Positions 38,653 to 46,773 of a stretch of 64,000 nt of DNA are shown here, piece by piece. The notes beneath the pieces are model-generated. The model was not told the origin of the DNA. It saw only the letters and a list, made by a program, of their open reading frames with translations, and ran no database searches. Both the position numbers and the translations under genes were made by a program. The stretch lies in the NCBI RefSeq assembly GCF_900103225.1, contig NZ_FNJH01000002.1, positions 592,345 to 656,344 on the forward strand, in the 5' to 3' direction. Origin of the DNA: Pseudomonas congelans (GTDB lineage: Bacteria; Pseudomonadota; Gammaproteobacteria; Pseudomonadales; Pseudomonadaceae). Numbering within the stretch: the first letter of the stretch is position 1; every line of letters begins with the position of its first letter.

Positions 38653-39051
38653 ATGACGTACAAACCACCCGGCTCAAGACTTTCACGCCTTTTATACGGC
38701 ATCCTCGCCTATACCGCGTTGGGCATAGGCATCGTTGCGATCTTCGTTCCCGGCCTGCCGACCACAGAATTCATTCTGCTGGCGGCGTGGGCGGCAACAC
38801 GCAGTTCGCCGCGCCTGAACGCCTGGCTGGAAAACCATCGTGTGTTCGGCCCGATTCTGTACAACTGGCGCAACGGCAGACTGGTCGCCCGCAAGGCCAA
38901 GATCAGCGCTACCATCAGCATGCTTGTCTGTGCCGTGGTGATGCTGAGCCTGATCGGCCATGCCTGGTGGCTGTACCTGGCGCTCACGGGGATGGCGCTG
39001 GGCAATCTATGGATATGGTCGAGACCGGAGCCGGACAAAATCGACCGTTGA
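38653..39051 (+). CDS. DUF454 (YbaN-like) inner-membrane protein
   Basis: A small membrane protein of 132 residues from the ATG at 38653. The frame also opens at 38593, overlapping the hemO stop. The pattern LGIVAIFVPGLPTTEFILLAAWAATRSSPRLNAWL defines DUF454, with two or three helices. The function is unknown. YbaN is often found near heme or iron genes, as here. Confidence 0.85.
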   Translation: MTYKPPGSRLSRLLYGILAYTALGIGIVAIFVPGLPTTEFILLAAWAATRSSPRLNAWLENHRVFGPILYNWRNGRLVARKAKISATISMLVCAVVMLSLIGHAWWLYLALTGMALGNLWIWSRPEPDKIDR

Positions 39052-39149
39052 GCGCCGGCATGAGGCGAGCAGCACTCTGCACAAGGCTGAACCGTCCGGT
39101 CGCGGTCAGTGTCTGACTGAGCACACTCACCACTTGATGGAGTCACTTC

Positions 39150-39506
39150 ATGTACGAGCCAGGCCATCTGCACCTCACCCACGTGGCGCTTCAACCGTCG
39201 GATATCAACTATGACATCCACCTGCGCTACAACGTGGAGGAAGATCCCAAGCAAGGCACGTCCATGCACTTCACCATGCAGGGCGAAATCAATGGCAAGC
39301 CGTTCGAAGAGCAATTTCAGTTGCCTCGCGACCTTGCCTTCAACTTCGCCCACGATGCGAGTCGCATCGCGATAAGGCGCGGCTTGCCCAACTCGGCCGC
39401 ACTGCCCATCGCCCAGCACAAGGACTACGACCGAATGTTCGCGGACATTCGCGACAAGCTCCACGCCAAATCAGGCGACCCGGTTAATCCAGAGCATCTG
39501 GAGTAA
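39150..39506 (+). CDS. small conserved protein, DUF5064-like
   Basis: A 118-residue soluble protein starting MYEPGHLHLTHVAL, with alternating strand-like segments (DIHLRYNVEEDPKQG, HFTMQGEINGKPFEEQF) and a helical C-terminus. I believe it belongs to the pseudomonad DUF5064 family; no function is known. It is followed directly by the tandem repeat array. Confidence 0.65.
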   Translation: MYEPGHLHLTHVALQPSDINYDIHLRYNVEEDPKQGTSMHFTMQGEINGKPFEEQFQLPRDLAFNFAHDASRIAIRRGLPNSAALPIAQHKDYDRMFADIRDKLHAKSGDPVNPEHLE

Positions 39507-39510
39507 GCCA

Positions 39511-39945
39511 ACGCGGGAGCGTGAGGAACGATAGATGCCTGCAAGAACACCTGCGGGCAGCAATGAGGCATCGGAAAACACCATCGTGCCCATGCTCCGC
39601 GTGGGCATGCCGTTCTGGACGCTCTGCGTTCTCTCCTGAATAGGCGGGACGGCATAAATCCATGACCCAGAGCGTCACGAAGGGCATTCCCACGCTGGAG
39701 CGTGAGGAACGATAGGTGCCTGCAAGAACACCAGCGGGCAGCAATGAGGCATCGGAAAACACCATCGTGCCCATGCTCCGCGTGGGCATGCCGTTCTGGA
39801 CGCTCTGCGTTCTCTCCTGAATAGGCGGGACGGCATAAATCCATGACTCAGAGCGTCACGAAAGGCATCCCACGCGGGAGCGTGAGGAACGATAGGCATC
39901 CGGGAGAACACCATCGTGCAGTAGCGTGAGGAACGGCAGGCTCCG
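39511..39945. repeat. tandem 180-bp repeat array of the extragenic palindrome type
   Basis: Two nearly identical units of 181 and 180 bp (key anchor GAGCGTGAGGAACGATAG at about 39517, 39698 and 39878) are followed by a truncated third unit and a fragment. Each unit contains the palindromic core GTGCCCATGCTCCGCGTGGGCAT followed by a GACGCTCTGCG motif, the same element dispersed elsewhere in this window. The minus-strand frames across it read as the DUF1534-type repeat translation and are not genes. The 519-bp gap 39507-40025 holds nothing else recognisable. Confidence 0.85.
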
Positions 39946-40025
39946 AAGCACACCAGCGGATTTCACCAAACCTGCCGCCACAAGGCATACTTGCCGCCTT
40001 CTCATTCGCGAGCCGTCAACGCCTC

Positions 40026-41534
40026 ATGCGCATCCATGTCAGCTTCATCGACCGCGTCGGTATCACCCAGGAAGTGCTGGCAATCCTGGGTGGACGCAAT
40101 CTGAATCTGGACGCGGTGGAGATGGTGCCGCCCAACGTGTACATCGATGCCCCGACGCTCAGCCATCAGATGCTTGAAGAGCTCAAGGACGCGCTGTTTC
40201 GGGTCCGTGGTGTCGAGGCTATCACCGTGGTCGATATCCTTCCGGGTCAGCGTCGCCACCTGCAACTGGACGCGTTGCTCGCCGCCATGACCGACCCGGT
40301 GCTGGCTCTGGACAGCGCCGGACATGTGCTGCTGGCCAACCCGGCACTCATCGCACTGATTGGCCGGGAGCCGGCGGGCGAATCCATCGGCGAGCTGTTC
40401 AGCGACTCCAGTCTGCACGTCGCGTTGCTGGAAAACGGCTTTCGCCTGCCGCTGCGCGAGATCACCCTGAACGGAGAAGCGCTGCTGCTGGATGCCACGC
40501 CGATCACCGAAGCCGGTGCGTTGATTACCCTGTACCTGCCCAGTCGAATCGGCGAACGCCTGTCGGCATTGCACCACGATCACGCCGAAGGTTTCGACGC
40601 CCTGCTCGGTGACTCGGCCGCCATCCGCACGCTCAAGGCGCGGGCGCAACGTGTGGCGGCGCTGGACGCACCGCTGCTGATTCAGGGCGAGACCGGCACC
40701 GGCAAAGAGTTGGTGGCCCGCGCGTGTCACGCCAGCAGCGCCCGCCACGGCGAACCGTTCCTGGCTCTGAACTGCGCCGCGCTGCCGGAAAACCTCGCCG
40801 AAAGCGAACTGTTCGGCTATGCCCCTGGGGCCTTTACCGGCGCCCAGCGTGGCGGCAAACCGGGGTTGATGGAACTGGCCAACCAAGGCACCGTATTTCT
40901 CGATGAAATCGGCGAAATGTCACCCTATCTGCAGGCCAAACTGCTGCGTTTTCTCAACGATGGCAGCTTCCGGCGCGTCGGTGGCGATCGGGAAGTGCGG
41001 GTCAATGTGCGCATTCTCAGCGCCACCCACCGTGATCTGGAAAAGATGGTCAGCGAAGGCACCTTCCGCGAAGACCTGTTCTACCGCCTTAACGTCCTCA
41101 ATCTGGAGGTTCCGCCGTTGCGCGAGCGCGGTCAGGACATCCTGCTGCTGGCCCGGTACTTCATGGAGCAGGCGTGCGCACAGATTCAGCGTCCGGTCTG
41201 CAGGCTTGCACCCGGCACCTACCCTGCCCTGCTTAGCAACCGCTGGCCAGGCAATGTGCGGCAATTGCAAAACGTTATTTTTCGCGCGGCTGCCATCTGC
41301 GAACACACTCAAGTGGATATAGGCGACCTCGATATCGCCGGCACTGCAGTGGCCCGTCAGAACGACAGCTCGATCGACAGCCTCGAACATGCCGTCGAAG
41401 CCTTTGAGCGGAATCTGCTGGAAAAGCTTTACGCGGACTACCCTTCAACCCGTCAACTGGCCAATCGCCTGCATACTTCGCACACCGCCATCGCTCATCG
41501 CCTGCGAAAATACGGAATTCCCGACAAGCGTTAG
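40026..41534 (+). CDS. gcsR: TyrR-type enhancer-binding protein, probable glycine cleavage regulator
   Basis: A 502-residue regulator with an N-terminal ACT domain (about 1-75; HVSFIDRVGITQEVLAILG), a PAS domain (about 78-190), and an AAA+ sigma-54 domain. The AAA+ part has Walker A GETGTGKELVA, the intact sigma-54-contact loop GAFTGA, and the arginine finger region FREDLFYRLNVL. A TyrR-type HTH lies at the C-terminus (ASTRQLANRLHTSHTAIAHRLRKYGI-like). GcsR of P. aeruginosa is a TyrR-like activator of the gcvH2-gcvP2 operon and lies beside it. Here gcvH-gcvP is at 62 kb with matching boxes and a sigma-54 promoter. PhhR is the alternative, but no phh gene is in the window. Confidence 0.8.
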   Translation: MRIHVSFIDRVGITQEVLAILGGRNLNLDAVEMVPPNVYIDAPTLSHQMLEELKDALFRVRGVEAITVVDILPGQRRHLQLDALLAAMTDPVLALDSAGHVLLANPALIALIGREPAGESIGELFSDSSLHVALLENGFRLPLREITLNGEALLLDATPITEAGALITLYLPSRIGERLSALHHDHAEGFDALLGDSAAIRTLKARAQRVAALDAPLLIQGETGTGKELVARACHASSARHGEPFLALNCAALPENLAESELFGYAPGAFTGAQRGGKPGLMELANQGTVFLDEIGEMSPYLQAKLLRFLNDGSFRRVGGDREVRVNVRILSATHRDLEKMVSEGTFREDLFYRLNVLNLEVPPLRERGQDILLLARYFMEQACAQIQRPVCRLAPGTYPALLSNRWPGNVRQLQNVIFRAAAICEHTQVDIGDLDIAGTAVARQNDSSIDSLEHAVEAFERNLLEKLYADYPSTRQLANRLHTSHTAIAHRLRKYGIPDKR

Positions 41535-41658
41535 TCTATCGGCGTCATGTATCAAAAATATATTCCGAAAAGTTTCACTTAATAACTAATCTGCCGATAA
41601 CGATCTGGTATCGTCAGTAAACCTCTTATCATCCATTTGAATGGGTGTCCGTAGTGTG

Positions 41659-41672
41659 ATTACGGCCGTAAT
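41659..41672. promoter_or_regulatory. perfect 14-bp palindrome upstream of the sensor kinase
   Basis: ATTACGGCCGTAAT lies 33 bp before the ATG of the PAS kinase in a 170-bp gap. It may be an operator for the signalling module; the binding protein is unknown. Confidence 0.3.
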
Positions 41673-41704
41673 GGCAAAAAGGTCAGCTAGTACCGGGAAG
41701 TCAT

Positions 41705-43435
41705 ATGCCAACCTCGCCAGTGGACCGCCCGCTTGTCGACGCTCAGTCTCGCGCTGAAAAAATCGTAGAATCTCGCCGTCAGAAAATCCTCCTCAAGACC
41801 GGTGCGCTGCAGGATGCAATTTTCAACAGTGCCTACTTCTCAAGTATCGCAACCGACGAACACGGCGTTATCCAGATATTCAATGTCGGCGCCGAACGCA
41901 TGCTCGGTTATCACTCCGAGGACGTGGTCGACAAAATCACACCTGCGGACATCTCCGACCCCGCCGAACTCATCATCCGCGCGGCAGCCCTCAGCCATGA
42001 ACTCAACACGCCTATCACGCCGGGCTTCGAGGCCCTGGTGTTCAAGGCCTCGCGGGGCATCGAAGACATCTATGAACTGACCTACATCCGCAAGGACGGC
42101 AGCCGCCTGTCGGCCATGGTCTCGGTCACGTCCCTGCGCGACAGCGCCGAAACCATCATCGGTTATCTGCTGATCGGCACCGACAACACTGCACGCAAGC
42201 AGGAGGAAGAGGCTCAGGCCTTGCTTGATCAGCGCCTGCGGGACCAACAGTTCTATACCCGCTCGCTGATCGAATCGAACATCGATGCGCTGATGATGAC
42301 CGATCCGCAAGGCATCATTTCCGACGTCAACAAGCAGATGATGGCGCTGACCGGACGTACCCGCGACGAGTTGATCGGTGCGCCCTGCAAGAACTTCTTC
42401 ACTGACCCGGCGAGTGCCGATGCCGCGATCAAGCGCGTGCTCAGCGAGCACAAGGTCAGTGATTACGAACTCACCGTGCGCGCCTACGACGGCACTGAAA
42501 CCGTAGTGTCCTACAACGCTGCGACCTTTCATGACCGTGACCGCAAGCTCAAGGGTGTGTTCGCCGCGGCCCGCGACGTGACCGAGCGCAAGCGTTTCGA
42601 GCGGACGCTGGAAGAAAAGAATATCGAGCTGGAACATGCCAGCCACATGAAGTCCGAGTTTCTTGCGACCATGTCCCACGAGCTGCGCACGCCGCTCAAC
42701 GCCGTGATCGGTTTCTCCGAAGCCCTCAAGGACGGCATGGTCGGTGACATGACCGATGCCCAGCGACGCTACATAGGCGACATCTTCAACAGTGGCCAGC
42801 ACCTGCTGTCGCTGATCAATGACATCCTCGACCTGTCCAAGGTCGAGGCCGGGATGATGACGCTGGAGCTCGAGTCGGTCGATCTGGACGAACTGCTGAG
42901 CAACAGCCTGCTGATCGTTCGCGAGCAGGCCGCCCTGCAACATATTCAGCTGAAGCTGGAAACAGAGGCCGACTTCGGCGTGCTTGAGCTCGACCGGCGC
43001 AAGACCAAACAGATCGTCTACAACCTGCTGGCCAACGCCGTGAAATTCAGCGAGCCGGGGGGATGGGTGACGCTGGCGGTGCGTCTGGTGCCATCTTCCC
43101 AGGCAGGTCTTATCGACGGTGACTGGCCGACCTACGGGTTCGCGCTTCCGTCCGGTGACTGTGAGCAGTTTCTGGAACTGAGTGTCAGCGACACCGGAAT
43201 CGGCATCGCCCAGAGCGACATGAACAAGCTGTTCAAGGCGTTCAGCCAGATCGACAGCGGCCTGGCACGCAAATTCGAAGGCACCGGCCTGGGCCTGGCG
43301 ATGGTCAAGCAACTGACCGAACTTCACGGCGGCTGCGTCGCAGTCGCCAGCGTGAAGGACCTCGGCGCGCGCTTCGTGGTGTGGCTGCCCATCCGCCAAC
43401 CTGAATCAGCGGAGGCACGATGGCCCAGATCCTGA
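41705..43435 (+). CDS. soluble PAS-PAS sensor histidine kinase
   Basis: A 576-residue kinase without membrane segments. It has PAS domains at about 35-165 and 190-300 (each ending in a DxTxRK/DVTERK linker), HisKA with H325 in ATMSHELRTPLNAVIGF, and an ATP-binding domain with NLLANAVKFSEPG, DTGIGI and GTGLGLAMVKQL. There is no receiver domain; the single-domain receiver gene overlaps its 3' end by 16 bp. It starts a three-gene signalling module that ends in a c-di-GMP protein and lies just before the exporter genes. The ligand is unknown. Confidence 0.92.
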   Translation: MPTSPVDRPLVDAQSRAEKIVESRRQKILLKTGALQDAIFNSAYFSSIATDEHGVIQIFNVGAERMLGYHSEDVVDKITPADISDPAELIIRAAALSHELNTPITPGFEALVFKASRGIEDIYELTYIRKDGSRLSAMVSVTSLRDSAETIIGYLLIGTDNTARKQEEEAQALLDQRLRDQQFYTRSLIESNIDALMMTDPQGIISDVNKQMMALTGRTRDELIGAPCKNFFTDPASADAAIKRVLSEHKVSDYELTVRAYDGTETVVSYNAATFHDRDRKLKGVFAAARDVTERKRFERTLEEKNIELEHASHMKSEFLATMSHELRTPLNAVIGFSEALKDGMVGDMTDAQRRYIGDIFNSGQHLLSLINDILDLSKVEAGMMTLELESVDLDELLSNSLLIVREQAALQHIQLKLETEADFGVLELDRRKTKQIVYNLLANAVKFSEPGGWVTLAVRLVPSSQAGLIDGDWPTYGFALPSGDCEQFLELSVSDTGIGIAQSDMNKLFKAFSQIDSGLARKFEGTGLGLAMVKQLTELHGGCVAVASVKDLGARFVVWLPIRQPESAEARWPRS

Positions 43436-43809
43436 TCATTGAAGACAATGCGGCGAACATGCGTCTGGCAGAGCTGTTGCTGACCAGCGCCGGGCACGCC
43501 GTGCTGTCGGCCGTCGATGCCGAAAGCGGCCTGAAACTGGCTCGCGAGCGTCAGCCCGACCTGATCCTGATGGACATCCATCTGCCGGAAATGGACGGCC
43601 TGACCGCCACATCGCTGTTGAAGAAAGACGCCGGCACAGCTGCGATCCCGGTGATCGCACTGACCGCGATGGCCATGAAGGAAGACAAGGAAAAGATCCG
43701 ACTGGCGGGCTGCAACGCTTATGTCATCAAGCCGTTGCGCTACAAGGAGTTGTACCGGGTCATCGACACCCTGCTGGAAAAAAATCTGCCTCAACAGCCC
43801 ATTACCTGA
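43420..43809 (+). CDS. single-domain response regulator (CheY/DivK-like)
   Basis: A stand-alone receiver of 129 residues with acidic pair E8-D9, phospho-acceptor D52 (LILMDIHLPEMDG), the ALTAMAM switch and Lys in VIKPLRYKEL. It has no output domain, so it acts by protein contact, probably as a phosphate relay between the overlapping kinase and the REC-PAS-GGDEF-EAL protein 9 bp downstream. Confidence 0.92.
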   Translation: MAQILIIEDNAANMRLAELLLTSAGHAVLSAVDAESGLKLARERQPDLILMDIHLPEMDGLTATSLLKKDAGTAAIPVIALTAMAMKEDKEKIRLAGCNAYVIKPLRYKELYRVIDTLLEKNLPQQPIT

Positions 43810-43818
43810 GCATTCGAT

Positions 43819-45936
43819 ATGACCCAGAGCGCCGCGACCATCCTGATTATCGATGACGACGTCCATGTCCGGGACCTGCTGGAGGTGCTCTTGCAGAACC
43901 AGGGTTATCGGACACTGACGGCGGAATCAGGCGAGTTGGCGCTGGCCATGATCAAACGACAGGCACCCGACCTGATCCTGCTGGACATCATGATGCCGGG
44001 CATGGACGGCTATGAGGTCGCCAGCCAGATCAAGGCCGAAAAGGGCACCGCCAATATACCGATCATCATGCTCTCGGCACTCGACGACCAGAGTTCCCGC
44101 CTGTCGGGGCTGGAGGCCGGGGCCGAGGAATACCTCAACAAGCCTGTGGACAGCGCCGAACTGTGGCTGCGCGTGCGTAATCTGCTGCGCCTCAAGGCGT
44201 TCGGCGACTACCTGAAGAGCCACAGCCTGATCCTCGAAGATCAATTGCAGCAACGGACCATCGATCTTGAGCGTTTTCGCACGGTGATGGACGCCTCCGA
44301 AGACGCGATCTTCCTGATCAACCGCAACACCATGAGCCTGATCGAATTCAACCGCCGGGCCTGCCAGTTGCTGGGGTATACCGCCGAGGAGCTGTCGCAC
44401 AAGACGCCTGCCGAACTGGGCGAAACATCCATGGAGCAGCTTGAGGTCGTGTACGACCAGATCATTGCCGGTAAAGGCCCCAGCGAACCTCTGGAAACCC
44501 AGATTCGCGACAAGAGCGGCCGGGATGTCGAGGTCGAAATCCATCGCCAGGCTTACCGCACCGGCGAGGATTGGGTCATCGTCGGCATCGTGCGCGACAT
44601 CACCCGGCGCAAGGAAAGCGACCAACGCCTGCTGACCATGGCTCACTACGACACGCTGACCGGCCTGCCCAACCGCGACCTGTTTTTTACCAGCCTGCAA
44701 ATGGGCATGACCCAGGCGGCCATCAGTCGCTGGAAGCTGGCGGCCTTGACGGTCGATATCGACGGTTTCAAGAACATCAACGAAACCTGGGGGCATGTGC
44801 TGGGCGATGAGGTGCTGCTGGAAGTCAGCCGCCGACTGTCGAACTGCCTGAATGCCAGCGACACCCTTGGCCGCGTGGACGGCGATCAGTTCGCCCTGAT
44901 TCTGATGCTTCGTCCCGGCCAGGCGGATACCCGGCAAACGCTCGAGCGCATCCGCAACGCATTGCGAGCGCCCTTCCGCATAGAAGGCCAGAGCCTGGTC
45001 ATGACCGCCAGCATCGGTATTGCGCTTTATCCGGAGGATGGCGAAGACTCACGCGAGCTGATCAGACATGCCTACACCGCCATGAACAGCGCCCGAAAGA
45101 TCGGCCCGGACAACTACCGGTTCTACACGCCGCAGATGAACGCCGACGTTTCGGCACGCCTGGACCTGGAGGCCGCGCTGCGCGAAGCGGTGCGTAACCA
45201 GGCCTTCGAAATCGTCTACCAGCCCAAGCTGGACCTGAACAACGACCGTATCTGCGGACTTGAAGCACTGTTGCGCTGGCCACGCCCTTGCCACCCAGGC
45301 GTTTCGCCTGCTGTATTCGTTCCCGTGCTGGAAAGCCTCGGCCTGATCGGTGAAGTCGGCAACTGGGTCGTCGACAGCGTCTGCGCCCAGATCGCGCGCT
45401 GGCAGCGCTCCGGGTTGGGATTGTTTCAGGTAGCGGTCAACATTTCCGGGCAACAGATTTCCAGCAGCAGCCTGGTGGCCGACATCCGTCAGGCACTCGA
45501 AAAACATAATGTTGCGCCGCAGTGGCTCGAGGTCGAACTGACAGAAAGTTCGTTGATGGAAAATACCGCGCACACCATCGCCACCCTAGGAGCGCTGCGG
45601 GCCAATCGCGTGAGTATTTCCATCGACGATTTCGGCACCGGCTATTCAAGTCTGGCGTACCTGCGCCGATTCCCTATCGACAAGCTTAAAATCGACATCG
45701 CATTCATTCGCGAAGTGACCAGCAACCCGCAGGATGCGGCCATCGCCAGAGCCATCATCGAGCTGGCTCACAGCCTCGACCTGCAGGTGATCGCCGAGGG
45801 TGTGGAAACCCCTGAGCAACTGGCGTTCCTTCGTGAAAACCACTGCGATCAAATTCAGGGCTATCTGATCAGCAAGCCGCTGCCGCTTGACGAGCTCGAA
45901 ACATTTTTGCGCTCACCGGCAAGCCGCGCCGGATAA
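43819..45936 (+). CDS. REC-PAS-GGDEF-EAL c-di-GMP signalling protein, likely phosphodiesterase
   Basis: A 705-residue protein with a receiver (about 5-120; D56), a coiled linker, PAS (about 150-265), a GGDEF domain (about 280-440) and EAL (about 450-695). The cyclase site is degenerate: DGDQF (354-358) replaces GGDEF, so cyclase activity is doubtful. The EAL site looks intact: E482 in GLEALLRW, VNISGQQ, ELTES, DDFGTGYSSL and AEGVET. The expected output is c-di-GMP breakdown controlled by phosphorylation. A strong hairpin (45946-45966) follows, then the exporter genes. Confidence 0.9.
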   Translation: MTQSAATILIIDDDVHVRDLLEVLLQNQGYRTLTAESGELALAMIKRQAPDLILLDIMMPGMDGYEVASQIKAEKGTANIPIIMLSALDDQSSRLSGLEAGAEEYLNKPVDSAELWLRVRNLLRLKAFGDYLKSHSLILEDQLQQRTIDLERFRTVMDASEDAIFLINRNTMSLIEFNRRACQLLGYTAEELSHKTPAELGETSMEQLEVVYDQIIAGKGPSEPLETQIRDKSGRDVEVEIHRQAYRTGEDWVIVGIVRDITRRKESDQRLLTMAHYDTLTGLPNRDLFFTSLQMGMTQAAISRWKLAALTVDIDGFKNINETWGHVLGDEVLLEVSRRLSNCLNASDTLGRVDGDQFALILMLRPGQADTRQTLERIRNALRAPFRIEGQSLVMTASIGIALYPEDGEDSRELIRHAYTAMNSARKIGPDNYRFYTPQMNADVSARLDLEAALREAVRNQAFEIVYQPKLDLNNDRICGLEALLRWPRPCHPGVSPAVFVPVLESLGLIGEVGNWVVDSVCAQIARWQRSGLGLFQVAVNISGQQISSSSLVADIRQALEKHNVAPQWLEVELTESSLMENTAHTIATLGALRANRVSISIDDFGTGYSSLAYLRRFPIDKLKIDIAFIREVTSNPQDAAIARAIIELAHSLDLQVIAEGVETPEQLAFLRENHCDQIQGYLISKPLPLDELETFLRSPASRAG

Positions 45937-45945
45937 GCCAGTGTC

Positions 45946-45966
45946 ATCGGCACACGCTGTGCCGAT
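45946..45966 (+). terminator. hairpin between the signalling module and the exporter genes
   Basis: A perfect 9-bp stem, ATCGGCACA / TGTGCCGAT with a 3-base loop, is followed after 8 bases by five T. This is a probable terminator or attenuator. The HlyD-like gene after it has its own strong ribosome site AAGGAG (45980-45985). Confidence 0.6.
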
Positions 45967-45993
45967 CATGCCATTTTTCAAGGAGTTCGCTGC

Positions 45994-46773
45994 ATGCGCT
46001 GTTTGCCGGCTGTACTTGTAGGGATGCTAAGTGTGGCGGGCCTGGCTCAGGCGCAAACGCCCAGCGATGCGGGGTTGATCGAGGACAACGCAACAGCCGG
46101 TACATCCGCCTCGTCCAATGACGCCAGGGGCGTACTGCGGGCGACCAATCAAGCGGTTCTTGCCAGCGAACTGTCGGGCCGCATCGTTGATCTTCCTTTC
46201 CAGGAAGGCGAGTCGTTCAACAAGGGCGACACACTTGCCCGCTTCGACTGTTCGGCCTATCAGGCACAACTCAATGCAGCCCAGGCAGCCAGTCGCGGGG
46301 CCAGTGAGGAACTTGCCCACAACCGGCAACTGGCAGCGCTCAACTCGGTGGGCCGTTTCGAGGTGGCTCGCGCAGAGGCCAGGCTCTCCGAAACCCAGGC
46401 GCAGTCCGGCGTCTATCAGGTACAGATCAAGCGTTGCAGCGTGGTTGCGCCATACGACGGACAAGTCGTGGAGCGCAAGGTCAAGCGGTACGAGAGTGTT
46501 GCAGCTGGTACACCGATGCTCGAAATCGTCGATAACCGCACGCTGGAAATCCACCTGCTGGTGCCCTCGCGCTGGATGAGCAGACTCAAGCCCGGACAAA
46601 CCTTCAGTTTCGTTCCCGACGAGACGGGCCAGCCGCTGACCGCCACCATCAAGCGCCTGGGTGCGCGCATCGATGAAGGCAGCCAGACATTGCTGCTCAT
46701 CGCCAGCCTGCCCAAGGCCGAGGGTCTGCTGGGAGGCATGAGCGGCACAGCACATTTTGCGGAGCTCAAGTGA
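45994..46773 (+). CDS. short HlyD-like periplasmic adaptor
   Basis: A 259-residue secreted or periplasmic protein with signal peptide MRCLPAVLVGMLSVAGLAQA. The first lipoyl half is LSGRIVDLPFQEGESFNKGD, followed by a short alpha-hairpin (about 85-140), the second half RCSVVAPYDGQVVERKVKRYESV and a beta-barrel. It is shorter than HlyD or AcrA (usually 370-480 residues) and has no N-terminal membrane anchor. It overlaps the next gene by 4 bp and begins a three-gene translationally coupled unit that has no ATPase. It is likely the periplasmic bridge to the TolC-like protein at 60273. Confidence 0.85.
   Translation: MRCLPAVLVGMLSVAGLAQAQTPSDAGLIEDNATAGTSASSNDARGVLRATNQAVLASELSGRIVDLPFQEGESFNKGDTLARFDCSAYQAQLNAAQAASRGASEELAHNRQLAALNSVGRFEVARAEARLSETQAQSGVYQVQIKRCSVVAPYDGQVVERKVKRYESVAAGTPMLEIVDNRTLEIHLLVPSRWMSRLKPGQTFSFVPDETGQPLTATIKRLGARIDEGSQTLLLIASLPKAEGLLGGMSGTAHFAELK

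Noticed and set aside
39425-39953. Overlapping minus-strand frames of 92-139 residues (DUF1534-like)
   Set aside because: They repeat the same peptide once per DNA unit of the 180-bp array and lack ribosome sites; they are translations of the extragenic repeat.
43819-45936. Active diguanylate cyclase in the REC-PAS-GGDEF-EAL protein
   Set aside because: The signature is DGDQF, not GG[DE]EF, so cyclase activity is unlikely although GTP binding may remain.
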